64,000 nucleotides of DNA from Camellia lanceoleosa. Its lineage: Eukaryota > Streptophyta > Magnoliopsida > Ericales > Theaceae. The notes under the pieces are model-generated. The model was not told the origin of the DNA. It made no database searches and saw nothing but the letters and a program-made list of their open reading frames with translations. This document shows positions 47,201-59,689 of this stretch, in pieces (positions within the stretch are counted from its first letter, which is position 1; every line of letters starts with the position of its first letter). Location: positions 120,133,429 to 120,197,428 of the forward strand of contig CM045770.1 of assembly GCA_025200525.1 (NCBI GenBank), written 5' to 3'. The position numbers were made by a program, and so were the translations under genes.

Positions 47201-50200
47201 CCATTGACACCGTCACTGAAGCCCAAGAAGATAGCTTTCTTGGCTCTAGGATCCAACTTAGATTCTATAACATGAAAATAAGCTGGACATCCGACGATAC
47301 GTAGCTGATCATAATCAGTAGCTGGCACTCCTGACCATACCTCCATGGGAGTTTTGCCATCTAGTCCTACAGCAGGTAATCTGTTGACAAGATGACGAGC
47401 AGGGTTCAATGCCTTGCCCCAAAATGCCTTGTTCAATCCTGAATGTGACAGCATACATCGAACTTTCTCCACTAAAGTGCGGTTCATGCATTCTGTAACT
47501 CCATTTTGATATGGCATTTCACTGACTATGAAATGTCTTACTATCCCTTCATTCCAGCAAACCTCAAAGAAGGGATCTGATGTGTATTAACTGCCATTGT
47601 CAGATTTAAGCTTTTTGATCTTCCTGCCTGTCTGGGTCTCAATTATTTTCTTCTATGTAAGAAAGATGTCTAATACCTCATCTTTATGCTTCATTGTGTA
47701 AATCCAGACTCTCCTTGAGAAATCATCAATGAACGACACAAAGTAGTGTTTACCTCCCAAAGAAGCATTCTTGGAAGGTCCCCAAACATCTGTGTGAACT
47801 TAGTCTAGAATCTCTTTGGTATGATGAATAGTAGTACCAAACTTGATTCTTATTTACTTGCCCAGTACACAATGCTTGCAGAACTTGAGCTTTCTTATCT
47901 TGGTGCCTTTCAACAGGCCTTGCTTTACTAACCCTTGTAAAGCCTTTCCTCCAGTATGCCCTAAGCGCTTGTGCCAAAGTCTAGAAGTGTCTGATGCATC
48001 ATTCTTTGAGCTAGTGGAGACAACCACTCTCTCTGTGACTGTAGAGCTGTCTAGGAAATATAATTTTTCTTTCCGAGTACCCTTCATTGCAACAAATGCT
48101 CATCGAACAACTTTGAGGACTCCATCTTCCACAGTTACTCTGTAACCTTTCGAGTCTAAAACTCCTACTGAGATGAGATTCTTCGTCAAATCTGGTACAT
48201 ACCGAACATCTTTGAGAATTTTGATTGTTCTATCATGCATTTTCAGTCGAATTGTTCCAATCCCCTTTGTCTAGCAAGCTTGGTGCCCATCAATACAACT
48301 CCTCCATCGAACTCTCGTAAGCTCGAGAACCACTGCTTATTAGGACACATATGGTAGGAACATCCAGAATCTAGAATCCATTCATCAGTCTGGCCAAGTG
48401 ATGAAACTGTGAAGGCTAATCCTTCACCATTATCTCTATCTTGTGCAACGTTCACATTTTTCTCTTTCTTGTCTTTATTGGGACAATCTTTTGCCCAATG
48501 CCCCTTCTGGTGACAAGCAGCACACTCGTCTTTTGCAAGACATTTTATATCTGATGATTTCCTTCTAGATTTTGAGCGAGACTTTCCTCGCCCTGTATAT
48601 CTTCTGTTATTCGTCCTGCCTCTGACTGTTAATGCCTTTGATACTGAGTCCCTATTTGTAGACTTATCTTTTCTTCTGAACTCATTATTTACCAAGGCAT
48701 TTGAAACATCAACATACTTGATCTTTTCTTTACCATACAGTAAAGTAGTGGTGAGATGGTCATATGTGTCAGGCAAGGAATTTAACAATAACAGTGTTTT
48801 ATCTTCGTCATCGATTTGAACATCCAGGTTTTTCAAATCGGCAAGAATTTTGTTAAAATTGTTCAAGTGTTTGTTCATCGAAATACCTTTCTTATAGTCG
48901 AAATGAAACAACCTCTTCTTCAAGTAGAATCGGTTCTCAATGTTTTTTGTCATGAATTTGTCTTCCAGTGCCTTCTAAAGCTCCTTCGCAGTATCATATT
49001 CTATGAAAGCGTACTTCTCATCTTTTGCAAGACAAAGTCAGATGGAACTACAGGCCAGGGGATTTTCTTTCTCCCATTCTATCTTGTCCAATTCATCTGG
49101 TTTCTCTCCCAGAGTAAAGTGCAGGTTCATCTGGACAAGCATATCTTTAACTTCGTATCTCTATATGCCGAAGTTGCTGCTTCCATCAAAGTTTTCTACT
49201 TTGAACTTAGCATGGGACACTGGGGTCTAATGCCTAGAGTTGCTTGTAGTCACTGGGTTACTTGTGGACTCGGTTGGTCTCATCTCTATAGATTCTGCCA
49301 TTGAGATTGCTTAATAATCTCCTCCACAAACAATAACTGACGTTTGAAATGCTTGGAACACGGCAAATTCTAAGCTCCTGAAAACTTCACTGAAAATTAG
49401 GGTCTAAATCTCAAAAAATGAAATTTGCAGTTATGTCCGGAATGGTTGATTTAGCTAAGAAAACACTTTCTCCACCTCTCCAGGGACCTCAATGAAATTT
49501 CTCCAAATCCAGGGGCCAAATTACAATTTTCCAAAACTCCAGGGACCTTATTGCAATTTATAGAAGTTTCAGGGGCTAAATTGTAATTTCAATAAGATCA
49601 AGGACGGAATCCGCGATTATGTCCGGAATGGTTGATTTAGCTAAGAAAGCACTTTCTCCACCTCTCCAGGGACCTCAATGAAATTTCTCCAAATCCAGGA
49701 GCCAAATTATAATTTCTCAAAACTCTAGGGACCTTACTGTAATTTATAAAAGTTTCAGGGGCTAAATTGCAATTTCAACATGATTAAGGACTGAAATATA
49801 ATTTTCCAAACTTTCAAGGGCCTCCTTACAATTTTAGAAATTTTGGCTGACTAGGTTGGTGACGTGGCAAATATGCTGACATGGCAAACACGTGTGCTGA
49901 TACGTCGATGAAGTGTCGGTTGAGCTATTGCTGGCGTGGCTTCACACGTGGCAGTGACTTGGCACGGATATGGCAGATGAGCTGCGATGACGTGGCAATA
50001 CATGTTGCTGATATGGCAGTGACGTAGCGATGACGTGGTAGCTTCCAAATATAATTTGAAAATTTGTTTGTAGAGGGTTTTGATCCCTTGACCTTAGAGC
50101 TTCGAACCAAAGCTCTAACCATTGTGCCAAGTGTGAACTTATGTTGTATTGATGCACAACTGAGTACTTAAAGCCTTTAGGATAGGTTGACTTCTTCAAC

Positions 50201-53200
50201 CTCTGCTTCTTCGCTAGACTGAACTTTCCGGCAAGTCTCCGACTAAACTTCGGCCAGCGCGTGAGGGCGTGTGAAGTGTCCTTGTGGGTTGGTCTTTTTG
50301 GGTTAGAACTCTTCTTGTCAAGGCGGTCGTCTTGGTAAGCTGAAAACTCAATTTCGACAACTTGAAAATTTCAGTTTATAGAAAATTGCCCTGTTTTTCA
50401 CACAACAATGCTTTGATACCAATTTTGTTGTGCTTAAGAGGCAAAAAACAATCACATACAAGCACACAAGCAAGAACACACAAAGATTTACGTGGTTCGA
50501 CAAATCGCCTACATCCACAGGCAGCGGATTTCACTATATGGAGAGAAATGCATAGATTACAACAATGGAGGAGAAAGAGACAATACTCTAACTCTACTCA
50601 CACTCACACTCACACTCACTCAGTTGCTTACACTTTGTAACGCTCACACTCTCTGATTTCACCACACAGAACTCCTCCTAATTTACTACCCATTTATAGA
50701 TCAATGGGAGAGCGAAGCTACCGACAACATTAAAGGCAACCACCAACAAGATTGGCCACCCTACCATAAGTAGCTCGGTTGAATGTCTAGCTTCTTTATT
50801 TTTTCTTTAATCTGTAACCATCATTGACAAAGCAAATCTGAGCCAATCTTTAACACAAATGAACTAGAACCATCTGACTTTTAAATCTTTTCGGTGCTCC
50901 AAAAGCAACCACCACCGACTAATCTAACATAACAGAGTTTAATGACTCAATGGAAAATTATGACAGTTTTTTCCATTTGGAAACATTAGGCGTTGAAACT
51001 GAAAGTATAAGAGGTGATCACACCATAATGTGGTAGATTCTTACACTGAATCATAGCCCAAATAAGTGGTGATGTATAAACCTTCCTGCAAGGGAATAGG
51101 ATAATCTAGAAACATTGATGTTTGAATTTAAACACTAAGAGACACAATGCTTCATAGCATTATGAAAGCATTGTGACTATTTCCAAAAGGTGTGACTCTT
51201 GGCAAACGTCACCAAGATGCTTTTATAAATAGTTGGCAGATTAGGTTCTCATTGTTCATTGAAATAACAACATACACAAACACCATTTTTGCTTCCGGAT
51301 TATTGATTCCATATTGTGTGATAAACACCCTCATGGGAATTTCGATCTGTTGCCATTGTTTGTTTTCCTTTCAGAAACTATGTCTACATTCTTCCACTAC
51401 ACACACATCGCCAATGAGAGGGATAAATAAATAACTAACTATAAAACTACATGAAATAATAATCTTACTTAATACCTCTTTAGCAAAGATGCTTTTTTTC
51501 CCCCCACAAGCCAAGATTTGCTTTTTTTTCCCCCCCACATTCTTTTGATCAATAGACATGTAACCCATTCCAATGAGGTTCCTATTAACTACGAGAAATA
51601 AACAAAGAGTAAAAACAAACAAAAAATGAGCAGAAAGGTGATAAGTATTTAGCATATAGACTGAATGACTATATAGATTGCCTATCAAACTGAAGTTAGA
51701 AACATATTTTTTTGTCTTTCACAAAATTTTAATAGAAAAACTTGAAGGATGGTAAAATACTAAAATTAAAGTTATGATTAGTTAATATTAACCATATTAC
51801 TCACATAGATTGTTTCACTGACCTGGAAAAGACTATATTTATTCAATGGTGATAAAGTAAGTTGATTAAGAGGATGTTAGCAAGCTTGCCAAGCTATTTT
51901 TTTTGTTTATTTTTTATTCTTCTTCGATGGAGAAAAGATTGGAGAAGTTTTAAAAAGATTTTTTGTGGGAAGATATGGGGGAAGGAACTCAAATTCCAAG
52001 TCAAGATTGAGTTCGCCATTTTTGCTAGTTCAACCAAGAGCTACTGGGAAGTGGCTGTGAAGATATGTAAAGGAGGATGGGCAGTTATGGAAAGAGTGAT
52101 CAATTGCAAATTTACTGTCAATCAAATGGGATGGATGTCCATGGAAGACCATGAAACATATGGAGTCGGTTTGTGGAAAGACATCGAAGGAGGTTGTAAA
52201 ATTTGAGCTTGGTGATGGAAGAAGGATTTAATTTTGACATGATGTGTGGTGCAAGGCATTATTTTGTTGGTGGCATTCCCAATTCCTATACAGTATTGTG
52301 GTTAACAAGAGTCCTTTGGTAATAGACTGCTTAAGGACTTTACAGTTGTAAGGGAACCACTCTTTATTAGATACCTTTATAATGGGAAATTTGGGGTAAT
52401 GGTTGCATTCCTTTAACAAATTGAGATTCCTAGAAATAGGATGGGATAGGATGAGATAGATACATGGCAACGAGAAGTTTTCGGGGAAATCTTTTCACTT
52501 TAATCATTGGTGAAGAGAGAAATTATTTTTCTTCAAAGGGCATTTGGAAGTCTGGTGTAGGACCATATGTGACATGCAATTTCTTCTCCTTCTTTTAGGG
52601 TCGCCTTGTCCTTGTCGTACTACCCTTTTGTATTGTTCATTCTGTAAACATTAAACAAATTGTTATTGCTTATCAAGGAAATATCAACAAAGAATATCAA
52701 TACTATTGAGGACACGCATGTTTACAACGTGCACATATCGGACACACACACCACATGGCATGTTAATTTTTGACTATTTTTTTTTTTGTACGACACATTG
52801 GGGATATACTTCATAGACCTCTTTGGACATACTTTTGGGGGTTTTTTTTTATTTTTTATTTTATTTTTATAAATTTTAAAAAGCTAATTTGACGACAAAG
52901 TAAAATATTTGGAAACAAAGGGGGTAAAGTGGAAAAATTGCATTTTTTTTTATCATATCCCAATGTGTCCATAACCTACATTTTTTCAAAATCGCTATGT
53001 CCCATGCCCTTGCCTATGCCTCTTAGGCCTAAATAGTAGTGATTTATCATGATACCAGAGAAAGCAATAGATCATGTGTTCAAACCTCAACACCTACCAA
53101 ATAATTATACAACTTTCATGTGTTTGGCCCATTCATGAATGAGAGATTGAAGGCACAAAAGAGGGGGTGTATTAAGAATATACATAATAAAGTTAGCCCT

Positions 53201-54063
53201 CTCTAATAGCCTAAGCTTTTAGAGGAGTTAATAGTCAACAATTTATCAAATACAAACACCTATCATATTTCTAGATTGAAGTTTCTTGCTATAGTATCTA
53301 CAATACAGTAGAATAAAGAAATGAATTACCAATGAATTTTCATTCAAACAAATCATAAACTACCGATGTGTCACAAAGATTAAAGACAACAAGGCCAAAG
53401 GCTAATAAATTAGTAACATTCATCAATCAGTGTCCATTTGCATATCAATATTATCTACTTGCACTAACAGCTACATACTCTCTCAAGAATAAAACTACAC
53501 ATGTACATGTCATATAACTATAAGAACATACATTGTTAAATTATCATGCTTGAAAAGAAAAGACAAAAAAAAAAAAAAAATGGAACTCAACAAATTTCAT
53601 AAAGATAAAAGCACATATATTCATATACAAAGAAATTAAGAATAGTTAACATCATAAAAACAAAAGAAAAAAAAAAAATCTGTAAGAGACAATACCAACA
53701 AAACTAGATGAAGATACTGTAATACCTAATTCTACAGCTCCCATTGCAACAACTTTTGCAGTATCTATATCATTAGTAGCTTTTGAACCTTTTGTAGGGG
53801 ACTGCTCTGAAGTCACCTTAACAATAAGCTCCTGGGCTTGCTTTGAACTTGAAGACAGTCTTTCATTAGCTCAAGTTGTAAACTTCAAAACTAATTGATC
53901 AATAATGCACGATTATAGAAATGTAAGTGACCCTCTTGAAAACTAAAGAAATAGAAAAATAAGCACTAAAAGGGAAAAACTACAGAAGATAATACAAGAA
54001 TTACCATTTTCCCCATAATTAGTGCCTTCAGACTCAGACTCAGACTCAACAACCAATTTAGAA
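44242..54063 (-). CDS. SMAP-domain (small acidic protein-like) gene, 3' exons
   Basis: Four exons are readable: 54005-54063, about 53726-53869 (or ending 53718), 44588-44656 and 44242-44379. The last two encode HWDTALFSDHERQEKFNKLM, then GVKGELKVEHKP, ending EKQYTAGLRRRGG and a stop. The W...FSDxxRQEKFxKLMG pattern is the small acidic protein-like (SMAP) domain. The upstream exons encode a Ser/Glu-rich stretch (VVESESESEGTNYG) and KVVAMGAVELG. The donor of the 53.7-kb exon is ambiguous. GT at 53724-53725 leaves phase 1, which does not fit the next exon, while GT at 53716-53717 leaves phase 0, which does; an unseen small exon is also possible. Exons 5' of 54063 were not found. The intron between 53.7 and 44.7 kb holds a copia element and a LINE. 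The protein's function is unknown. Confidence 0.6.
44771..45191 (-). repeat. 3' LTR of the copia element (421 bp)
   Basis: Matches 50426-50857 along its length. It contains a CACTCACACTCACACTCACT microsatellite and a minus-strand TATAAATGG. Confidence 0.92.
45265..47091 (-). pseudogene. Copia reverse transcriptase and RNase H
   Basis: The RT_2-type domain is readable in several frames. MVAKGYAQKEGIDY starts the fingers, LAQLDVKTAFLHGDLEEEIYM follows (in pieces), then YGLKQSPRQWYK and the catalytic YVDDM near 46225-46240. RNase H follows with LVRYVDSDYASD, STTKAEYMAV and CDSQSATCLAKN. The last part is frameshifted near 45440 into CTKHIDVHFHFI and ADNPTDVLTK. Stops near 46068 and 45811 and frameshifts break it. 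Confidence 0.88.
47107..48090 (-). pseudogene. Copia integrase
   Basis: The GAG-pre-integrase zinc finger is visible (LWHKRLGHTGGKALQ, then FCKHCVLGK). The core shows HTDVWGP, FIDDFSRRVWIY, LKSDNG and NGVTECMNRTL. All three catalytic acidic residues of the D,D,E set survive, but several stops interrupt the frame (near 47585, 47655, 47800 and 47855). Confidence 0.85.
48243..49301 (-). pseudogene. Copia gag and protease
   Basis: The start ATG is 49299-49301 (MAESIEMRPTE). The gag domain includes FKVENFDGSSNF, LKKRLFHFDYKKG and LLLLNSLPDTYDHL. A CCHC knuckle (CAACHQKGHWAKDC) and the protease motif WILDSGCSYHMC follow. Four nonsense codons lie in the first 120 codons, some at Trp-like positions. 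Confidence 0.88.
49431..49797 (-). repeat. 186-bp tandem duplication in the copia leader
   Basis: TTATGTCCGG starts copies at 49431 and 49617. Each repeats short internal phrases (CCAGGGACCT, CAGGGGC(T)AAATT) at about 45-bp spacing, so the duplicated unit is itself built of smaller repeats. Confidence 0.85.
49858..50041. repeat. Cluster of ACGTGGC-like short repeats
   Basis: GACGTGGCA, GACATGGCA, ACACGTGGC, GATATGGCA and GACGTGGTA recur about ten times in 180 bp, separated by TGCTGATA-like words. This lies in the untranslated leader of the copia element. Confidence 0.7.
50426..50857 (-). repeat. 5' LTR of the copia element (432 bp)
   Basis: Element-sense promoter LTR; it is followed on its left by the primer site near 50411-50422. 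Confidence 0.92.
50858..51939. other. SMAP intron sequence
   Basis: AT-rich, no gene recognised. Short ORFs at 51192 and 51371 lack family signatures. Confidence 0.4.
51940..52645 (+). mobile_element. LINE ORF2 3' fragment
   Basis: The plus strand reads YGVGLWKDIEGG, then LGDGRR followed by FWHDVWC in the shifted frame, then NKSPLVIDCL. This is the region between reverse transcriptase and the C-terminal zinc-binding domain of plant LINEs. Stops and frameshifts abound. It is 5'-truncated and lies in the SMAP intron, opposite to the gene. Confidence 0.7.
52646..53717. other. SMAP intron sequence
   Basis: AT-rich, no gene recognised. Confidence 0.4.
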
Positions 54064-57000
54064 CTTGAAATGAAACCTTTCTCTAAATGTTAGCTTAAGA
54101 TCGGGCCATCCACTGCATCTAAAGTGTAACAAGTGCAATCAATAGGTGGTCCCTCCCCAATCATAGAAAAAGTCTAATATCCTGCAAGTTCTAGGGATTC
54201 ACGCTGGTAGACTTTGTGGGATATTAGAATTTTTTGAAGCTATGGTGCTATAACAACTTAGTAAAAAGAAAAACAAAAACAATACCCCCAATCAAAATTC
54301 CAGCGGTATTTCTACTCAATTTGCACAACTGATCACTGTGTGCCCCACCTAAAAAACTGAACTCAACTTTACAAACTAATATGCTTGAACCACCGATCTG
54401 AATTTGAGAACCTCTATAAAGATTTCCATACATAGTACATAGTCGAAAAGAGAACAAACACCTCTATGGAGTGGTAGGCTTACCTTGTCCTAACTTTGAA
54501 ATGATATAGAGCTTCACTGTTCAAACAAGTAGTTTCATCACATCCTAGAAAATGGAAGAGTATCCTATCCTAAGTTGGAAAAGTGTTATAGCTCACTATA
54601 TGTATTGGGTCAACTCTGCTTTAAGGGTTGAGGTCAAAGTGACGTCACCAAAGAGTCTTTTGATTAATAAGCAAGTAAGATTCCAAGAAGTCGAAAGAGT
54701 CAATATAGCCTTTCTTTTGAGTCCGATAACCTTAGATAGCAGAGCTATCTTTTTGACAAATCTTAAAAAGTATTAACACAAGATCTCATAAGTAACGCAG
54801 AGATGGGTAATGTCACAAAAAGATTGCATGTGTTCCCACCAGCATTTGGGCAACACAGGGACGTTAAACTGTCACATGCCTAGATGGTACCCGAGCGCAC
54901 TAAATGGTTTGGACCCTCGATTTCTTTGATCTAGTCTCACTAGTGCAATGTGAAACATAGATGAGAGCCCAGATCCACCAACTTTTATAGAAAATCCATT
55001 TTATTGCAAAACCTTTACTATAAATGAATTGCATCACCAGATTTCAGAGTTGCCACCTAATATTTTGAAAAAATTAGAAAACCTGTGACTCATGCCTAGA
55101 CAACTATTCGTTGTAACCAAAGTTGTCTCCGTTCGGAACCTTAGGTATGAGGGTTGAAGGTCATTAATTGAGCACCCCCACTCACCCGATCAAAAGATTA
55201 GCCTCTACTAACGGTGATATGAATTTTATTGACTTTATATGTTCATATTTCGATTATATAATAAATATTAAAATTTACTATGTGAAGCAAACAAGTATAA
55301 ACTATGTCAATCATTTTAGAACAATTTGATTTCATGTATTTTCGAAAGAGTTTTGAATAATGTACAACTTAACAGAAATTGAGTTTACAAACATGAAAAT
55401 TGATATTATTCCAAATTGAACGACACAGTCTCCATCCACTGGTATTCATAGAGATATATCAATTAAGAAAATAGCCTCATGGTAGGATGCTCTAAACATA
55501 GTAAAAAAAAAAACGCACATAAACGGGATGCTAAAGTATAAACATTCACATAGTTACTAGTGTCCCGCAGAAAGTTGCAAAACAAAGTTAGCAAAATATG
55601 CAAGATCCTAGATGCAAAATTCTAGTGCAGTATATACATAAAATGCAATTAAAGATTCAGCTACTAATATATGACATGTGAATCATCTCAAGAACATGAA
55701 GTAGTGCACATAATCACATAAGAATTTATTAAATCCATAAATGCAACATGAGCTGAACCTTAATGCATGAAATATGGATGTAAAACATGGATTTGATGAA
55801 AAAGAAAATGTAATGCATATTTACAAATAAGGAAAGCGAGTAAATGAACGGGGTAGAAAGAAGCGGGGTGGAGAATTATTACATCACTAAAATAAAACAA
55901 AACCAAATAAAAGACAAGGAGGGAAGAAAATATTACAACAAAAGTAAATCTCACAAATCTCTCAAATTAAAAGAAAGACATAAGCTACAATGGCCTTGGT
56001 GGTCACCGGAAACTGTTATGCTCACTGCTAGAAAATTGCACGATTCTACCAAGAACATATCGGCCGATCGGCTATTAAATCAGCCAGCCGATCACTAAAT
56101 TGACCGGTCGGCCAATAAGGCTTGGACAAATTTGCTTGCAGCAAAACCGAAACAGAACAAATAGGAAATATGCAGGTGGCTCAACCAACCACTTCAGATT
56201 AGAGTATAACAGATATAAAATAAGTAATCAAAGCAAGAAAATAAATACACAAAAGGAAATGTAATAAAATGAAAGAAAATGAAAATTTGCAAAAATTCAC
56301 CTTCCAAGGAAATGATGAATTTTTTGATTTCCAAACTCCCTTTTAATCACCCTCAAGGTTGTGGAATGCATTCTCAATCCTCAATTTGAAAATTTGGAAT
56401 TTTAGCCAGAATTGTGGTTTTGGGTGATATAACAGTGTGTATGGTGATGGAAGGTTCACTCTATGATTTTCTTACTTTCAATAACAACCACTCTCTCTTT
56501 GATCAAAGCTTTAGGATTTTGACTACAATCGATTTTTTAGATGGTTTTGCATTGAAATATCATATAACAGTGAATGGGTAGGAAAATAGAAGTTTATAGA
56601 CAACTTCTCTATTTTGGCAAAACAACTCTCCTCTAATCAAGACTTAGGACCTCTGCCTCAAATTCAGACCTCTAAGCTCTATTATACAGGCAATGGTTAA
56701 TCGATTTCTATTATATAGACCTCAATGGAGAAGATGGTGGAAGACAAGAGTGGAAGACAAAGGTTAATGGAAAATAAAGAGAGTTAATTGATCATTGCTT
56801 GAACTCTCTCTTTTTTGAAGGGTCAAGTATTTTTTGTAATGGAGGCTGAGTATGTATGCAATTCGTGTAAGGATATATCAGAAAAATAGAAAGGTAACAT
56901 GTTCCACACGCACTGAAATCATTTCTACTGAAAATGCTTTGTATCCTAGATAAAAAAGTCGGCTGGCTATCCGATTACTTGGCCGGCCGGCCAATTAATT

Positions 57001-57520
57001 GATTAGCAAGCCAATAATTTGGTTGGCCAGCCATTAGTCATGCACCATTCACTGGCCAAATTATTTCGGAGGAAAAATAGGGTTTTTCAACAGAATTATC
57101 TTCTTTTCCACCCATTCTTACTTTGTCTGCTCAATTTACTGAGAAAACATTTCGCTTGGAAGTTTGAACAACAAGGCTCAGGACATTATGGAAATGCTTG
57201 GAACTATACATAGAAAAGAATATTTTGAAAAAGATAGTTTTGAATGGGTCTATAACAATTGGCTAAAACAGGTTAAAGGTTGGGATTAAAGTTCGAATTC
57301 CATCTTTCTTACTAAAGATTTTATGAGATTGCACATTCTTGTTTTCATCATCAGGTGATTAAAAAAAAGTTCCCAAGTCTTAGGACCGGTCAAAATGGAA
57401 TGTCTACAGATACTTTCTTCACTTCATTTTTCTTCTTGGCCTTACAAATCTCTTATTCAAAAAACTCACGGCTTGAGCCATCCACAATCATTATTTTGTC
57501 TACTGTAACGAACTTCTTCA
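54064..57520. other. Unassigned DNA upstream of the recognised SMAP exons
   Basis: The 5' exons of the SMAP gene may lie here but none could be placed. The stretch 54780-55200 reads like an old LTR or retroelement leader, but no ends were found. Two clusters of GGCCGG, GGCCGATCGGC and CCGGTCGGCC words are at 56058-56122 and 56958-57035. Confidence 0.35.
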
Positions 57521-57673
57521 TAAAAAGGTTAATTACACCCAAACCCCTCAACCATTAGCAGATATCAGTTTACCTCCCTCACCATTGAACTCATGCACGA
57601 CTTCAAAGGTAAGGGAGGTAAACAGATATTCACTAATAATTGAAGGAGTATGAGTGTAATTAACCTATTTTTA
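57521..57673. mobile_element. 153-bp palindromic MITE
   Basis: TAAAAAGGTTAATTACAC on the left pairs with the reverse complement of the right end, TAAAAATAGGTTAATTACAC. Both continue inward to TCAGTTTACCTCCC or CTGTTTACCTCCC. The arms are about 60 bp. The target duplication is not resolved. Confidence 0.7.
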
Positions 57674-59689
57674 GTCACTTGCTCAACTTGTTCACTTGAG
57701 CTTCCGCGCATATCATTTGTGATGGTAAACTTTTCTACTTCACGAATAATCTGAAAGTCCTTTAGCATTGATAGAAAATTCACATTAAGATGAACCTCTT
57801 AAAACAATGCCCTTTCCTACATCCCAACTCAAACCCCCAACTTCCCTCTTTCACCACACTAGACAGAAAAATCCCCATCATCAAGATTGATCACAACTAG
57901 AGGGAATAAGATTCTAGAAACGATTCCTTAAGCCCTTCACACTTCCTAGACTGAGAACTATCTAGAACCACCAACCCCTACCTTCACATTTCTCCGCCAC
58001 AGCTCCACACCCCAAATTAACCACTCCATTTCACCCCTCATCACCAATAGACTAACCCATTCCGGTCCCTTAGTGTATTAATTCTCTAATTCAATTAGAA
58101 CCCACCACACATTGCTCCGCCGAATCACCATTCCCTTAGATCCAAGCTTCAAGAAGACCCCACCACCTACAACCATCAAACAAATAAGCCTTCAAAGCTT
58201 GGAAACTTTGATCCACTGAAGTGGTTGGTGTTGACCCTTCAACATCATGCTTAGCAACTAGCTTGGCTCCCTTAATTGTGGACAAAATCAGCAAATCCTT
58301 CCCTTTTTGTTGGATCATGCTCTACATAAGAGATCGTGCACTCTACAACCCTCCTTTAAAGTTGAACTAGTCATTGGATGGGCTCCTTAATATATATAAG
58401 ATGGACTTTAGTAAAAAAACCTGACACAAGCTGTCCTGATAGTAAAGTCCTCACTAACAGCCAGTGGGCCTATGGGTCTAGTCTAATTAAAATAATTTCA
58501 AGCAGCACTTGGAGTTCAACGCAAACAGAACCAAATATGGCTCCATCTAACCTTTTAAGCTCCTCACCCCGCCAATTTTATACTATACTCCATATCCAAC
58601 ATGGATACCCAAGTCCTCGACACCCAAACTCCCCAACCACGTGGCGCTCTCCGATCTACTCACTTATTCCTATCAAAACCTTTACCCACTTACACCTAAA
58701 GCTTGCACTTTCATTACTCACGAGAACACAAGTCCTTTCCATGTCAACTCTAACAGCCCCATGCTCACACTTTTTTAGCACTAGACCTCCACGTGTTATC
58801 TTCACTTCCATCTAACAACTTCACAGAAATCTCCGCCCACTGAAACTCATTAGTCACCATCATCTCTGAACACCTCACCTCTACATGCCTATCAACAACA
58901 ACATCATTTGTCTTTATATTTTATTATTTGTCTTTGTATTAATAGTTTGCTTTTTTATCTTTAGTTATGTTTGGTGACTTTTTCCATTTAATCAATGTGT
59001 GTACAGTTTTCTTTTTCTAATGTCACAAACCATAACTATGTTAGCCATGTGTTTGTTCTTACAAACAACATCTGTCGAATTTTGCCTAGTTCTCTGCCAA
59101 TTTTTTTTTCTTTTCTATTTTTTTCTTCAATACTTCAACACTAACACATTATATTTAACAAGTTATACTATAAGTTATGCAAGTCAACAACTACAAATAA
59201 CTATAAAGTTAATATAAATTTAACATAAGCAATATTAATAATAAGTAATAACTATATTATGTAGGGAAAAATCCATTTTTCTTCCTTATAGTTTGCCCCT
59301 TTAGCACCTTACCTCCCTAGCATTTAAATATACTAACAGAAGTACCCCACTTCTTCTTCTCCATCTCCCATGTGTCGCCCATATCTTCGTCACGACCACA
59401 ACCAACCAAACCTGCCCAGAACACCACTAACGTTGGCATCTATGACAACCAAGACCTCCACCCTAGACTACCACTTCTTCTCTTTCTCTTTCATCTCCCC
59501 CCATTCAACTCATCCAAATTGCACATGAAATGTGGATGCCATCATGATCACCATTGCCATTAAAAATCAAACCACTACCCTTAACTCGCCATCACCAATA
59601 CCCAAAACACCACCACCACCAAGCTTCCTCCTCCTATCACTACAATTACCCACAAACTCATCGAATAGAACCACTACCCATATACTCAC
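57674..59689. other. Intergenic DNA, no gene recognised
   Basis: A 145-codon plus-strand ORF (58378-58815) and a 60-codon minus-strand ORF (58136-58318) show no family signature. The stretch 59350-59680 is C-rich and low in complexity. Confidence 0.4.

Larger units (their letters stand above)
44771..50857 (-). mobile_element. Ty1/copia LTR retrotransposon, decayed
   Basis: LTRs start TGTTGTGC and end AACA. CAGAT (44766-44770) and CAAAT (50858-50862) are a target duplication with one change. The primer site, minus-strand TGGTATCAAAGC, adjoins the right LTR. The polypurine tract (minus-strand AAGATGGAGATTTG) adjoins the left LTR. Coding order gag, protease, integrase, RT, RNase H defines copia. 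The LTRs differ at roughly one base in ten by eye, so it is much older than the gypsy element. It lies inside an intron of the SMAP gene, in the same orientation. Confidence 0.92.

Noticed and set aside
50071..50135. tRNA gene on the minus strand
   Set aside because: The A-box-like region and arms are suggestive, but the anticodon loop and T-loop are not canonical and it lies in a retrotransposon leader. It is kept only as an observation.
57285..57310. B-box-like GTTCGAATTCC on the plus strand
   Set aside because: There is no A box or cloverleaf at the right distance, so it is not called as a tRNA or SINE.
58378..58815. 145-codon plus-strand ORF as a gene
   Set aside because: The composition is Ser/Thr/Pro-rich as expected from C-rich noncoding DNA, with no domain, no splice context and no relatives that I recognise.
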